Positions 36,882 to 45,762 of a stretch of DNA of 52,607 bases are shown here, in pieces. The notes beneath the pieces are model-generated. The model saw only the letters and a list, made by a program, of their open reading frames with translations. It ran no database searches and was not told where the DNA came from. Positions within the stretch are counted from its first letter, which is position 1. Each line of letters begins with the position of its first letter. A program made the position numbers and the translations under genes. The DNA is from Xanthobacteraceae bacterium (GTDB taxonomy: Bacteria > Pseudomonadota > Alphaproteobacteria > Rhizobiales > Xanthobacteraceae): the NCBI GenBank assembly GCA_028290465.1, contig JAQGJU010000069.1, positions 1-52,607 on the forward strand. The letters are read 5' to 3'.

Positions 36882-38507
36882 TTACGGCGGCGGCAGCGTC
36901 AACAGCCGCGTCACGTCGCGGCCCCGGATGTCGTAGACTTGTGCATACGGCACGCCGTCGCGCGCGACCTCGGCCAGCACCGGCGCATTCGGCCGCACGC
37001 AATAGAACTCGCCCAACAGCATCAGGAAATCGGCGCCCTTGGGTTCCCACAACGGCTCGTCGAAGTCGGGTCCAAGCGCGATCTTGGCCGGCGGATGCGG
37101 GCCGCAGACCGCGATCTTCCATTTGCGGCCAGGCGGCGGTTTGATGCCGTCGGCCTCCAGCTTGGCGTTGAGCGCCTGCGCGGCCTGCTTGAACGACAGG
37201 CCCCAGAAATCCAGCATGTAGCGCCCGTCGGCACCCTTCACGCCGCCCGCGATCCTGTTGTAATGCGTGTATTCGTAGGGATGCAGCCGCACCATATCGA
37301 CGACCGGCGATATCACGCCGATGACGATCAGCAGCGCCGCTACTCCGGCGAGCGGTTTCGCGCGGCGCGCCAGATGGTCGATGAGATAGGAAGCCGCAAG
37401 GCCGCCGAGGATCGCCAGCGGCGGGATCAGAAATACGAAATGGCGGATGCCGTTATACATCGCCGGGCGGGTGATCACCGCGATGGCGACCGGCAGCACC
37501 GCCGTCATGGCGATGGTCAGCAGGATCGCGCGTCGCGGCGGCGCGAAGTCGCGCCGGCATGCCGCCACCAGCGCGCCGACCGCGCCGATCAGGCCGAGCA
37601 CCAGCAGCACTTCGGGAAGTTTCAGCGCCAGCAGCGTCGGCACATAGCTGCGCGGCATATCGGGCACGAGGATCAGCCGGCCGGCGAACAGTTCGCGCCA
37701 CGGCGCCTCGAAGAAATGCGAGAAGTAGCTCACCGCCCGGAACGGGTTGAGCGGATCGATCACCGCCCAGGGCCAGATCAGCCCCATCGTCACATAGAAG
37801 ATCAGCAGGCCCGGAATGATCGCGAGCAGAAATCGGCCGACCCGATTGAACGCCGGGCGCGTGCCGAGTTCACGGATCTCGATAGCGACGAACAGCATGA
37901 AGGCAACGGCCGCCGAGAACGCGATCAGCACCGCCATGATCCGCGTGCCGAAGGCGAGGCCGAGCCCCACGCCGAACCACGCATTCGCGGCCAGCGTCGG
38001 CTTCGGATAGCCGTCGATCACCCGGATCAGGCCGTACAGCATCAGCACGACGGCAACCGCGAACGGCCCGTCCTTCGGATTCATGAAGACGTGGCCGACA
38101 TAATGCGGACAGCTCGCCAGCAGCAGCAGCGCGAACAGGCCGGATAGAGCGCCGCCGATGCGCCGCGTCAGCCGCCAGGTGACGAACAGTCCGATGACGC
38201 CGAAGAGGCCGCCGGCAAGGCGCCGCGTTTCGAACAGGTCGAACGGCAGGACCTTGGCGAGCAGCGCCGCTGCCATGTCGAAGCCGCCGCCGTAATAGTA
38301 CAGGTTGACGAATTTCAGCGCGTCGCGATTTGAAAATCCGGAGCCGTAAAACGACAGCAGCAGGTCGCCATATTGCGCATGGGTGTAGTCGTCCCAGCCA
38401 AGTCCGAAGTCACGGAACGTCACGGCCACGACGGCAGCGGTCGCGATCAATATCGCGATGGCGAACCGGTCGATGATGCGTTCGGAGGAGCCGGCAGTAA
38501 TCGACAA
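36882..38507 (-). CDS. Membrane glycosyltransferase, ArnT/family 39-like
   Basis: This 541-residue integral membrane protein has about 11-12 hydrophobic segments and a C-terminal soluble region of about 100 residues. The first periplasmic loop contains FGLGWDDYTHAQYGDLLLSFY, with the acidic pair expected in GT39-type lipid-linked-sugar transferases. The fold transfers a sugar from polyprenyl phosphate to a lipid or protein acceptor; the acceptor is unknown. The start is TTG at 38507, just after an in-frame stop; no ATG or GTG precedes residue 70. It lies on the same strand as sodB but is separated from it by a terminator. Confidence 0.7.
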   Translation of the reverse strand: MSITAGSSERIIDRFAIAILIATAAVVAVTFRDFGLGWDDYTHAQYGDLLLSFYGSGFSNRDALKFVNLYYYGGGFDMAAALLAKVLPFDLFETRRLAGGLFGVIGLFVTWRLTRRIGGALSGLFALLLLASCPHYVGHVFMNPKDGPFAVAVVLMLYGLIRVIDGYPKPTLAANAWFGVGLGLAFGTRIMAVLIAFSAAVAFMLFVAIEIRELGTRPAFNRVGRFLLAIIPGLLIFYVTMGLIWPWAVIDPLNPFRAVSYFSHFFEAPWRELFAGRLILVPDMPRSYVPTLLALKLPEVLLVLGLIGAVGALVAACRRDFAPPRRAILLTIAMTAVLPVAIAVITRPAMYNGIRHFVFLIPPLAILGGLAASYLIDHLARRAKPLAGVAALLIVIGVISPVVDMVRLHPYEYTHYNRIAGGVKGADGRYMLDFWGLSFKQAAQALNAKLEADGIKPPPGRKWKIAVCGPHPPAKIALGPDFDEPLWEPKGADFLMLLGEFYCVRPNAPVLAEVARDGVPYAQVYDIRGRDVTRLLTLPPP

Positions 38508-38551
38508 GGAGATGCGTCACCTGAGAAAAAATTGCGCCACATAAAGAACGA

Positions 38552-38585
38552 GAGCCATCCCGGCGCAAACGGACCGGAATGGCTC
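38552..38585 (-). terminator. Terminator of sodB
   Basis: On the minus strand, GAGCCATTCCGG pairs with CCGGGATGGCTC (12 pairs with one wobble) around a 10-base loop. It is followed by TCGTTCTTT. It lies 29 bases after the sodB stop codon. Confidence 0.7.
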
Positions 38586-38614
38586 TAACGTATTTTGCGA
38601 CTTTGGCGCCGAAC

Positions 38615-39217
38615 TTACTTGGCGGCCTTGGCGTACAGCTCGGCCACGTAGTCCCAATTGACCAGGTGATCCATGAACGCCTTGAGATAGTCGGGGCGGC
38701 GGTTGCGGTAGTCGATATAGTAGGAGTGCTCCCACACATCGCAGCCGAGGATCGGCGTCGCGCCGTGCACCAGCGGGCTTTCGCCGTTCGGCGTCTTGGC
38801 GATGATGATCTTGCCGTCCTTGACCGCGAGCCAAGCCCAGCCGGAGCCGAACTGGCCGACGCCCGCCGCCGCGAAGTCTTCCTTCATCTTGGCGACGCCG
38901 CCGAGATCGGCGGTGATCTTCTTCTCGAGTTCGCCCGGCATCTTGTCGCCGCCGCCATTCGGCTTCATCCACTTCCAGAAATGCAGGTGGTTGAAGTGCT
39001 GGCCGGCATTGTTGAACACGGCCGGGTTCTTGCCGAACGAGCCCTTCACGACGTCCTCAAGCGGCTTGCCTTCCCATTCGGTGCCCTTGAGCGCGTTGTT
39101 GCCGTTGTTCACGTAAGCGAGATGATGCTTGTCGTGATGATATTCGAGGGTCTCGCGCGACATATAGGGCTGCAGCGCGTCGTAAGCGTACGGCAGTTCC
39201 GGGAGCGTGAATGACAT
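38615..39217 (-). CDS. sodB: Superoxide dismutase, Fe type
   Basis: This 200-residue cytosolic enzyme dismutates superoxide. Metal ligands are His27 (EYHHDKHH), His77 (NHLHFWKWM), Asp160 and His164 (DVWEHSYY). Gln73 in NNAGQHFNH is at the position that distinguishes iron from manganese enzymes, and a cambialistic enzyme is not excluded. FGSGWAWL is present. The start at 39217 follows GAGGAG. A good hairpin terminator lies downstream. Confidence 0.95.
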   Translation of the reverse strand: MSFTLPELPYAYDALQPYMSRETLEYHHDKHHLAYVNNGNNALKGTEWEGKPLEDVVKGSFGKNPAVFNNAGQHFNHLHFWKWMKPNGGGDKMPGELEKKITADLGGVAKMKEDFAAAGVGQFGSGWAWLAVKDGKIIIAKTPNGESPLVHGATPILGCDVWEHSYYIDYRNRRPDYLKAFMDHLVNWDYVAELYAKAAK

Positions 39218-39723
39218 CGAAGTTCTCCTCAAATCGGGGCTGAATGCGGGGCCGGACAATGGACTTGCGGCGCGCTAGAGCGTTTTCAAGCGAAGTGGAA
39301 TCCGGTTCGCGTCAAGAAAACGCGTCTCTATGATAAGTTAGAGCGCGTTCGGAAGCAAAACCGGCGACCACTTTTGCTGAACGCGCTCTTCGGACAACCG
39401 GCACGCCAAGGGAATGGTTGCATTCGAGCCCGCTAATTAGGCCTTGCCGCGCACAAGGGCAACGGTTCTGGAACGCCAGGATGCGGTTGACGCGAATGTG
39501 CGTGTCGCGCGTGTCTTGGAAGTGTCGGCCGCGCCGGTTTTCGTCGATAATTCGGTGTTATGCGCGGTAACTCTTTGACCGGTTCCGCGTTAATCAAGAT
39601 TAGAACTGTTGACGGTAAAACGCCGCACAACCTTGCGGATCGACCGCCGGATGGTCACAATTCAGTAACCCTACGGGTCGCCACCTGGACGTGCAGGATG
39701 GTATCTGAGGTAGAGTAGCGCGT
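39218..39723. other. Gap upstream of sodB: repeats and unassigned sequence
   Basis: The 505-base gap contains the composite repeat at 39276-39390. The rest shows no gene I can support. It should include the divergent promoters for sodB and for the gene at 39724. The segment 39540-39720 is somewhat AT-richer. Confidence 0.4.
39276..39390. repeat. Composite intergenic repeat (family D)
   Basis: The first module begins GAGCGTTTTCAAGCGAAGTGG and ends GAAAACGC. A second module, GAGCGCGTTC ... GAACGCGCTC, is an outer inverted repeat containing AAAACCGG and CCACTTTTGC. Both modules are widespread in Rhizobiales and resemble family A in their central ACCGG core. It lies upstream of sodB. Confidence 0.7.
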
Positions 39724-40962
39724 ATGCACGTAATTTTGTTTGGCTTGGGCTTGATCCTCTCGGCGGCCGGGCTCGCCGTGATCGCCTATGGCTTCCGCGA
39801 AATCGAATTCACCATTGGAACGACACTGATTTTGGCCGGAACCATGGCCGGAACCGGCGGTCTGTTGCTGATCGGGTTGGCGGCCGTCGTGCACAAATTG
39901 CGGCTGATCGCCGGCATCCAGGCACCTCAAGCCGCCATGCACGAAGCCGAGCCGGCAGAGCCGCAAGTGCCCGGGCCGGCATCCCGCAACGCCAGCGCAC
40001 CCGCGACCGCTCGGATTCCATTCCCGCCGCGTCCGCAAACGGCTGAGCCAAAACCGGCCCGCGCGCCGGAGCCGCGGGTGCCGGAACCGCGCGTTCCAGA
40101 GCCCGATCTAGGCGCGGCGCCCGATCCGATGTTTGACGACATGCTGGGCCGGGCATCTTTTGATGCCCCTCCGGAGCCCCGCATCGAGCCGCGTGCGCCT
40201 CAAGTCGCGCCGCAGATCGTCACGCCGCAGCGCCAGGTCGAGCCGCCGATGGTCGAGGACCACGACGAGGTGCCGCTGTCGCCGCGTCCGCCCGCCAAGG
40301 TTCCGTTGCGGCATGCGCCGGCGCCGCCTTTGACGCGGGTGCGTGCCGAGCAGCGCCCGACTAATGGCAGCGCCGCGCCATCGCCTGTCGAGGAGCCGCG
40401 AGCAGACGCCCCCAAGCCCGATCAGCCGCCGGTCAATTTCGACGCATTGTGGCCCGCCGAAAAACGGCCCGGCCGGCCGCCCCGTGAAGCCGCGCGCGCT
40501 GCGCCAGCCGCGCCTTTCGTCGAACGGCGAGCCGCCGAGGCCATGCGTCGCGAGGTCACGCGTCCCGAGCCGCCCCGGCGCAGCGAAGAAGCCGCGCCGG
40601 TCCGCGCCGAAGCCGCGCCGTCGCGGCAGCCGTCTTCGCGCGCGGAACCCCCGGCATTGCGTGTCGAGCCGGCGCCGTTGCGCACCGAATCTGTGGCGCG
40701 CGTCGAGGTTCCGCCGGTCCGCGCCGAACCGTATGTGCCAGGTACTGAGCCGCCGGCGCTGCGCATCGAGTCGGAGCCGCCTCCGGTCGCCGCAACGCCG
40801 CCGGAGCCGCCGCGCGCCGTGGCGATCCTGAAGTCCGGCGTGGTCGACGGCATGGCCTATACGCTGTACGCCGACGGCTCGATCGAGGCGCAATTGCCGG
40901 CCGGCACGCTGCGCTTCGGCTCGATCGCCGAACTGCGCGAGCACATCGAAAAGAATTCCTGA
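39724..40962 (+). CDS. Membrane-anchored Pro/Glu/Ala-rich protein with conserved C-terminus
   Basis: This 412-residue protein has two transmembrane helices at the N-terminus (about 2-22 and 33-60). A long low-complexity linker (about 75-355) rich in Pro, Glu, Ala and Arg follows. It contains degenerate units such as PPALRIE, PAPLRTE and PPVRAEP. A short conserved tail begins VAILKSGVVDGMAYTLYADGS and continues to REHIEKNS. This is a typical tether: membrane anchor, extended spacer, small interaction domain. Function is unknown. Confidence 0.65.
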   Translation: MHVILFGLGLILSAAGLAVIAYGFREIEFTIGTTLILAGTMAGTGGLLLIGLAAVVHKLRLIAGIQAPQAAMHEAEPAEPQVPGPASRNASAPATARIPFPPRPQTAEPKPARAPEPRVPEPRVPEPDLGAAPDPMFDDMLGRASFDAPPEPRIEPRAPQVAPQIVTPQRQVEPPMVEDHDEVPLSPRPPAKVPLRHAPAPPLTRVRAEQRPTNGSAAPSPVEEPRADAPKPDQPPVNFDALWPAEKRPGRPPREAARAAPAAPFVERRAAEAMRREVTRPEPPRRSEEAAPVRAEAAPSRQPSSRAEPPALRVEPAPLRTESVARVEVPPVRAEPYVPGTEPPALRIESEPPPVAATPPEPPRAVAILKSGVVDGMAYTLYADGSIEAQLPAGTLRFGSIAELREHIEKNS

Positions 40963-40975
40963 CTTCTGGTTCGCG

Positions 40976-43093
40976 CTACGCTTTCAGCGATCCGCCGGTC
41001 ACCTTGATGGCGAACGCATAGGCCAGCGCGACTTCCTTCAACCGGTCGAAACGTCCGGCCGCGCCGCCATGGCCGGCGTCGAGATTGGTGCGGAACGCCA
41101 GCAGGTTGCGGTTGGTGCGCAGCCGCCGCAGCCGCGCCACCCATTTGGCCGGCTCCCAATAGGTGACGCGCGGATCGGTGAGGCCGGCCAGCACCAGCAT
41201 CGCCGGATAATCCTGCGCGCGCACATTGTCGTACGGCGAATAGGACGCGATGTTCGTATAGGCCTGCGCGTCGGCGATCGGATTGCCCCATTCGGGCCAT
41301 TCCGGCGGCGTCAGCGGCAGCGTTTCGTCCAGCATGGTGTTGAGCACGTCGACGAACGGCACCTCGGCCACGATGCCGGCATAGAGATCCGGCCGCAGAT
41401 TGGCGATCGCGCCCATCAGCATGCCGCCGGCCGAGCCGCCATGCGCGACGATCTTGTCCTTGGCGACGAAACGCTGATCGCGGATGAATTCCGTCGCCAC
41501 GATGAAGTCGTCGAAGGTGTTCGACTTCTTGGTGTGCTTGCCTTCGCGGTACCAGCGCCAGCCTTTGTCGGTGCCGCCGCGGATATGCGCGATGGCGTAG
41601 ACGAAGCCACGGTCGACCAGCGACAGCCGATTGGCGCTGAACGCCGCCGGCATCGACATGCCGTAGGCGCCGTAGCCGTAGATCAGGGCAGGGGCGCTGC
41701 CGTCGATCGGCGTGTCGCGCCGGTACAGGATTGAGATCGGCACGGTCTCGCCGTCCTTGGTCGGCGCCAGCACGCGGCGCGTCACATAGGCCGAGGCATC
41801 GTGGCCGCTCGGGATTTCCTGACGCTTGCGCAGCACGCGGGCACGGGATTTCAGGTCGTAGTCCCAGACCTCGGACGGCGTCGTCATCGACGAATAGCCA
41901 TAGCGCAACTCGTTGCTGACGAATTCGTAGCCGACTTCCATGCCGAGCGAATAGGCCTCCTCGGCGAACGCGATGATGTGCTCCTCGCCGGACGACAACT
42001 GACGAACCACGACGCGCGGCAGTCCGTCCTCGCGCTCCAGGCGGATCAGCCAATCGGCTAGCACCGTGAACGACAGCAGATAGACGCCGGGGCGGTGCGG
42101 GATCAGATCGCGCCACTGCGCGCGGTCCGGGTTGTCCAGCGGCGCGGTGACGATCTTGAAGTCCTCGGCGCCGTCCGCATTGGTGCGCATCAGCAGCGTC
42201 GGCACGCCGAGCAGGTCCGGATGATGCTCAACGTCGTATTGCACGTTGTCCTGTTTGGCCGCGACCAGGCGCGGCATCGCGGTCGGGTCGGCCAGATCGA
42301 GAAGCCAGGACTCAGACGTCTCGTGGTCGTGCAGCGACAGGTCGGCAAATTTGCCGGACTGCACTTCGGACACCGACATGAAGAAGCCGGTGCCGGCTTC
42401 CTTGAGCACCTGCACATCGTCGATCGCGTCGTCGCCGATACGATGGCGGAACACGCCGGCCGGCTGGTGATTGGGATCGAGACGAACGTAATAAAACGCG
42501 GACGAGTCATGGGTCCACACCACACCGCCCGAGACGTCCGGCACAATGTCAGAAAGGTCCCGCCGGGTGGCGATCTCGCGCACCCGCATGGCGTAGAACT
42601 CGGAGCCGTTGGTGTCGGCCGACCACGCAAGAAAGCGATGGTTCGGCGAATGCCGCGTCGCGCCGAGCGCGAAATACGCCAAGTCCTTCGCCAGCGCGTC
42701 ACCGTCCAGCATCAATTCTTCGGCGCCGCCATCGCGCGGCTGCCGGCACACCAGCGGATGCTGGCCGCCCTGGCGATAGCGCACATAATACGCGTGCGGC
42801 CCGTCGTGATCCGGCACCGTGGAATCGTCTTCCTTGATGCGGCCCTTCATCTCGGCGAACAGTCTGTCCTGCAACGGCACGGTGTCGGCGAGCGCCGCCT
42901 CCGCATGGGCGTTCTCGGCTTCCAGATAGGCGCGGATGGTCGGATCGAGCACGCTCGGATCGCGCATCACCTCCTGCCAGTTCTTCGCCTTGAGCCAGGC
43001 GAACTCATCGGACAGCGAGATGCCGTGATGCACCGTTGCGAACGGGCGCTCTTCGGCGCGCGGTTCGTCGAATTCAGCCACACGTTCGAGCAT
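40976..43093 (-). CDS. ptrB: Oligopeptidase B (prolyl oligopeptidase family S9)
   Basis: This 705-residue serine peptidase cleaves short peptides after Arg or Lys. An N-terminal seven-bladed propeller covers about 70-420. The catalytic domain contains GYGAYGMSMPAAFSANRLSLVDRGFVYAIAHIRGG and the nucleophile elbow AHGGSAGGMLMG; the Asp is in LVLAGLTDPRVTYWEPAKWVARL and the His in NLDAGHGG. All are diagnostic. The start at 43093 (MLERVAEFDEP) is preferred over an upstream GTG/ATG extension. The enzyme is cytosolic, with no signal peptide. Confidence 0.92.
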   Translation of the reverse strand: MLERVAEFDEPRAEERPFATVHHGISLSDEFAWLKAKNWQEVMRDPSVLDPTIRAYLEAENAHAEAALADTVPLQDRLFAEMKGRIKEDDSTVPDHDGPHAYYVRYRQGGQHPLVCRQPRDGGAEELMLDGDALAKDLAYFALGATRHSPNHRFLAWSADTNGSEFYAMRVREIATRRDLSDIVPDVSGGVVWTHDSSAFYYVRLDPNHQPAGVFRHRIGDDAIDDVQVLKEAGTGFFMSVSEVQSGKFADLSLHDHETSESWLLDLADPTAMPRLVAAKQDNVQYDVEHHPDLLGVPTLLMRTNADGAEDFKIVTAPLDNPDRAQWRDLIPHRPGVYLLSFTVLADWLIRLEREDGLPRVVVRQLSSGEEHIIAFAEEAYSLGMEVGYEFVSNELRYGYSSMTTPSEVWDYDLKSRARVLRKRQEIPSGHDASAYVTRRVLAPTKDGETVPISILYRRDTPIDGSAPALIYGYGAYGMSMPAAFSANRLSLVDRGFVYAIAHIRGGTDKGWRWYREGKHTKKSNTFDDFIVATEFIRDQRFVAKDKIVAHGGSAGGMLMGAIANLRPDLYAGIVAEVPFVDVLNTMLDETLPLTPPEWPEWGNPIADAQAYTNIASYSPYDNVRAQDYPAMLVLAGLTDPRVTYWEPAKWVARLRRLRTNRNLLAFRTNLDAGHGGAAGRFDRLKEVALAYAFAIKVTGGSLKA

Positions 43094-43707
43094 CGGTACC
43101 CATCCAGTTAGCGGGAGGCCGGGGTCAGACGATCCGGATCGCCGAAGGCGGCTCAAGCAAGCTTGGGCCTTGAATCATCATACGGGCCGGAGCGCAAATC
43201 GGGCAGGATGGAAGTCGTCGGTTATTAAATACCGTTCCATGCCTCAAGCCAGTGAAGATTTATCGACATTTCGGGCGATTAAGCCGTCGAACGTCGCCCG
43301 GCGACCGGCAAAACCGATGTGTCAGGTAGTCACATCTGGCCGGGAAGCAAGGGACGGCGGCCGGCGCGGCATCGGTCAATAACGTTCTTCAAGCTATACG
43401 CGAGGCAAATTTCAATACAGATGAAGAGGTTGCGTGCAGCCTTCAACCTGTGTTTACAACTAAGGACATGACGTGAATGTTGTATCCGCCAGAGTTTTAC
43501 AATAACCGCCGGATTTAGATTGAAGCTTGGCGATTCTTTTCTTGCGACGATCTAGCCATAATAGTACAAAACGCTACCGTTCAGGCCTTTTCGATTCGGC
43601 GCAAAGCTGAAACGAAGTTCGTCGTATTACTTGGAAAGTTGAGTTTCCAGGCGACGCGGCGCTCGACAGAGGTTTTGAAGCTCACCCGGCGGCGGAAACC
43701 CGTTTTC
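43094..43707 (+). promoter_or_regulatory. Long AT-rich region upstream of the mucR gene
   Basis: The 613-base gap is rich in T-A steps and short A/T tracts (for example around 43215-43260 and 43480-43600). MucR proteins bind such T-A-rich DNA and repress their own genes, so autoregulation is likely. No confident gene is seen in it; one 70-codon open frame at 43170 lacks a ribosome site and looks random. Confidence 0.45.
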
Positions 43708-44124
43708 ATGAGCGCACATATGAATCCTCCAAGTTTCATCGAGCTCACGGCCAATATCGTCTCCGCTTATGTGAGCAACAATTCAGTACCGTCGACTGAA
43801 ATACCGGCGCTGATCGATCGGATTCATTCCGCGCTGTCGCGGGTGTCGACCGGCCAAGTCGAGGCGACCAGCGAGCCGCTCAAGCCGGCGATCGCGGTCA
43901 AGAAGTCGATCACGCCCGATCACATCGTCTGCCTGGAAGATGGCAAGAAGTTCAAGTCGCTCAAGCGTCATCTGCGCACGCAGTACAACATGACGCCGGA
44001 GGCCTATCGTGAGAAGTGGGGCCTGCCGCCGGACTATCCAATGGTGGCGCCGAACTACGCGGCCGCTCGTTCGCAACTCGCCAAGCAGATGGGCCTCGGC
44101 CAGCAGCGCCGCCGCCGCCGCTGA
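43708..44124 (+). CDS. MucR/Ros-family transcriptional regulator
   Basis: This 138-residue protein has the family N-terminal dimerisation part ([19 protein letters not shown]) and a C-terminal zinc-finger-like DNA-binding domain at 70-130 ([46 protein letters not shown]). In Ros the zinc is held by Cys2His2; here Cys75 and His88 remain, but the second Cys is Asp78 and the last His position reads Gln92. Some Mesorhizobium homologues keep the fold without zinc. It is a global nucleoid-like repressor that binds T-A-rich promoters. Start ATG at 43708 or 43720. A perfect hairpin terminator follows. Confidence 0.93.
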   Translation: MSAHMNPPSFIELTANIVSAYVSNNSVPSTEIPALIDRIHSALSRVSTGQVEATSEPLKPAIAVKKSITPDHIVCLEDGKKFKSLKRHLRTQYNMTPEAYREKWGLPPDYPMVAPNYAAARSQLAKQMGLGQQRRRRR

Positions 44125-44146
44125 TTCCGGATTTCTTTTCAACGAC

Positions 44147-44171
44147 AAACGGGCCGCGTTGCGGCCCGTTT
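44147..44171 (+). terminator. Terminator of the mucR gene
   Basis: A perfect 11-base stem AAACGGGCCGC/GCGGCCCGTTT with loop GTT lies 22 bases after the stop. The T/A-rich flanks suggest that it works on both strands, also ending the convergent sufE transcript. Confidence 0.8.
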
Positions 44172-44202
44172 GCGTTTCAAAGCCTGCTGGGCGTGTCCAG
44201 TT

Positions 44203-44643
44203 TCAATTCACTGTTGCGAGCGCGGCGCGGGCGTCGGCCTTGATGCGGTCGACCATCGAGCGGAAGCCGTTGGAACGCTGCGGGGTGAGATGCTCGCGCA
44301 GGCCCAGCCGCTCGAACAGCGCGATCGCATCGGTGTCCAGGATCTCGCGGGCCGGCCGGTCCGAATACAGCGTCAGCAGGATGGCGATCAGGCCGCGCAC
44401 GATATGGGCGTCGCTGTCGCCGACAAAATGCAGTACCGGCCCGGCGGCGCCATTCGGCGTGGTCTTCGTCGAGAGCCAGACCTGGCTGGCGCAGCCCTGT
44501 ACTTTGTTGGCGGCGTTGCGGGCATCGTCCGGCAACGGCGCCAGCGCCCGGCCCAGCTCGATGACATAGCGATAGCGGTCATCCCAGTCGTCGAGCAGGG
44601 CGAAATTGTCGATGATCTCGTCGATCGCCATATCGGGCTTCAT
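44203..44643 (-). CDS. sufE: SufE-family cysteine desulfurase activator
   Basis: This 146-residue protein accepts persulfide sulfur from SufS and delivers it to the Fe-S scaffold. The acceptor is Cys51 in KVQGCASQVWL, and the family's opening IDEIIDNFALLDDWDDRYRYVIELG and later DAHIVRGLIAILLTLYSD are clear. It is convergent with the mucR gene. No other suf genes are adjacent. Two in-frame ATGs (44643 and 44631) are possible starts. Confidence 0.93.
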   Translation of the reverse strand: MKPDMAIDEIIDNFALLDDWDDRYRYVIELGRALAPLPDDARNAANKVQGCASQVWLSTKTTPNGAAGPVLHFVGDSDAHIVRGLIAILLTLYSDRPAREILDTDAIALFERLGLREHLTPQRSNGFRSMVDRIKADARAALATVN

Positions 44644-44744
44644 GTTGTGGCGCGATTTAAGGTGTGGTGGTCGGCCGCCGGAACCGGCGCGCCGCCGGGC
44701 CGGATGATCCTGAACGGAATATAGGAATTCGCGGCCGGAAGTCG

Positions 44745-44785
44745 AAAAAAAACCGCGAGCGGCCCGGGCAGAGGACCACTCGCGG
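44745..44785 (-). terminator. Intrinsic terminator downstream of the DUF5330 gene
   Basis: On the minus strand CCGCGAG pairs with CTCGCGG around a 19-base loop and is followed by eight T residues. A second hairpin, GCGGCGTG/CACGCCGC with a CAT loop at 44848-44866, lies immediately after the DUF5330 stop codon. Confidence 0.75.
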
Positions 44786-44876
44786 CGCTTCAGGCCATCT
44801 CAGACACGGGGCCTAAGTCTCGTTGGCCCATAACGGGCCGATTTGGAGCGGCGTGCATCACGCCGCCTATGGGAAA

Positions 44877-45308
44877 TCAGGCCGGACGGCGCAGCGGCGA
44901 CGGGCGCGGCAGAGGCGTCGGGCCACGCCAAGCCGGCTCAAGATCGGTCGGCGTCAGCGTTTCGTTGGCACGAGTCTCGATAGTGGTGGCCGCGGATTTT
45001 GTGCGGGCGGCCGGCGCCGCGACCGAACCGGTCTCGTTCGGCGCCAGTTGTTCGGTGATGAATTCATACAGCATCTTGGCGCTGGCCTGCGCCTTGTAGC
45101 CGAATGCCACGGCGGCCTGGCCCCCGACCGCGCAGGCGTCCGGCTGCCGGCTGCAGAACTGGCGCAGATCCGATACCGCCGCGCCCGCCGCCGAAACGGC
45201 CTCGGTGGTGCTCAACTGCGCACTCGGCGGCGCTTTACGCGTTTCGCCGGTCGGCAAGAGCATGATGACGATGCTGAGCCAGAAGCCCACCCGCAACAGA
45301 AAGAACAT
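44877..45308 (-). CDS. DUF5330 family protein
   Basis: This 143-residue protein has an N-terminal hydrophobic helix (MFFLLRVGFWLSIVIMLLP), a conserved middle with SDLRQFCSRQPDACAVGGQAAVAFGYKAQASAKMLYEFI that includes a CxxxxxxC disulfide candidate, and a proline- and threonine-rich tail. It matches DUF5330, an alphaproteobacterial family of unknown function. The start at 45308 (MFFLLRV) is preferred to the longer frame from 45341. Confidence 0.8.
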   Translation of the reverse strand: MFFLLRVGFWLSIVIMLLPTGETRKAPPSAQLSTTEAVSAAGAAVSDLRQFCSRQPDACAVGGQAAVAFGYKAQASAKMLYEFITEQLAPNETGSVAAPAARTKSAATTIETRANETLTPTDLEPAWRGPTPLPRPSPLRRPA

Positions 45309-45762
45309 GACGCTTGTCCCCTTGCGACTGTGTCGTCGCATTGCAGGGTCAAACTAGCAGAGGCCCTTGAAAGCGAGGTTCGCTTCGGACCGACGTTTTG
45401 TCGTAGATTTGGTGAGAATACGCGGCGAATTTTCCAACAATTCGAATCATCGCGGTTTGCTTCAAATTTTAACGACCGCGGATTTTTGCAACATTGGCGC
45501 GAGTTTGGCGGAATGTGCCAGCTCTCGCGGTTTGGTTAAGCGTTTGTATCCTTCGCTTGGAACGCTTCGACTGCCGTACTTTAGCAACGGAGCGTTCACC
45601 ATGCGGCCGGAATGGCGCGCGGGCTGTGGATAGGTTGGCCATTCCGACGCGGTGAACGCCGTCTTGCCGGACATCCTTAGTGTTCGCTTAAGCGCCGTCT
45701 GACACGATCCCGGCTCGACAAAAGGGGAGTGCGCTCTACCTTAAGGGCGTGCCTGGGGAGCC
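45309..45762. other. 454-base gap holding a long imperfect inverted repeat
   Basis: The gap separates the minus-strand DUF5330 gene from the plus-strand kinase gene and should hold both promoters. The inverted repeat is at 45592-45659. The AT-richer 45400-45540 part has several short CGCGGTTT/CGCGGATTT-like repeats. Two short open frames across it show no ribosome site or family features. I see no tRNA. Confidence 0.4.
45592..45659. repeat. Long imperfect inverted repeat
   Basis: GCGTTCACC and CCGGAATGGC on the left pair with GCCATTCCG and GGTGAACGC on the right, with a 3-base bulge between the two stem parts and a loop of about 21 bases. It is not one of the dispersed families in this window. 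It lies about 100 bases before the kinase start and could be a leader RNA structure or protein site. Confidence 0.55.

Noticed and set aside
45367-45674. Two short open frames (one per strand) in the gap before the sensor kinase.
   Set aside because: No ribosome site, no conserved-looking features, and one runs through the inverted repeat.
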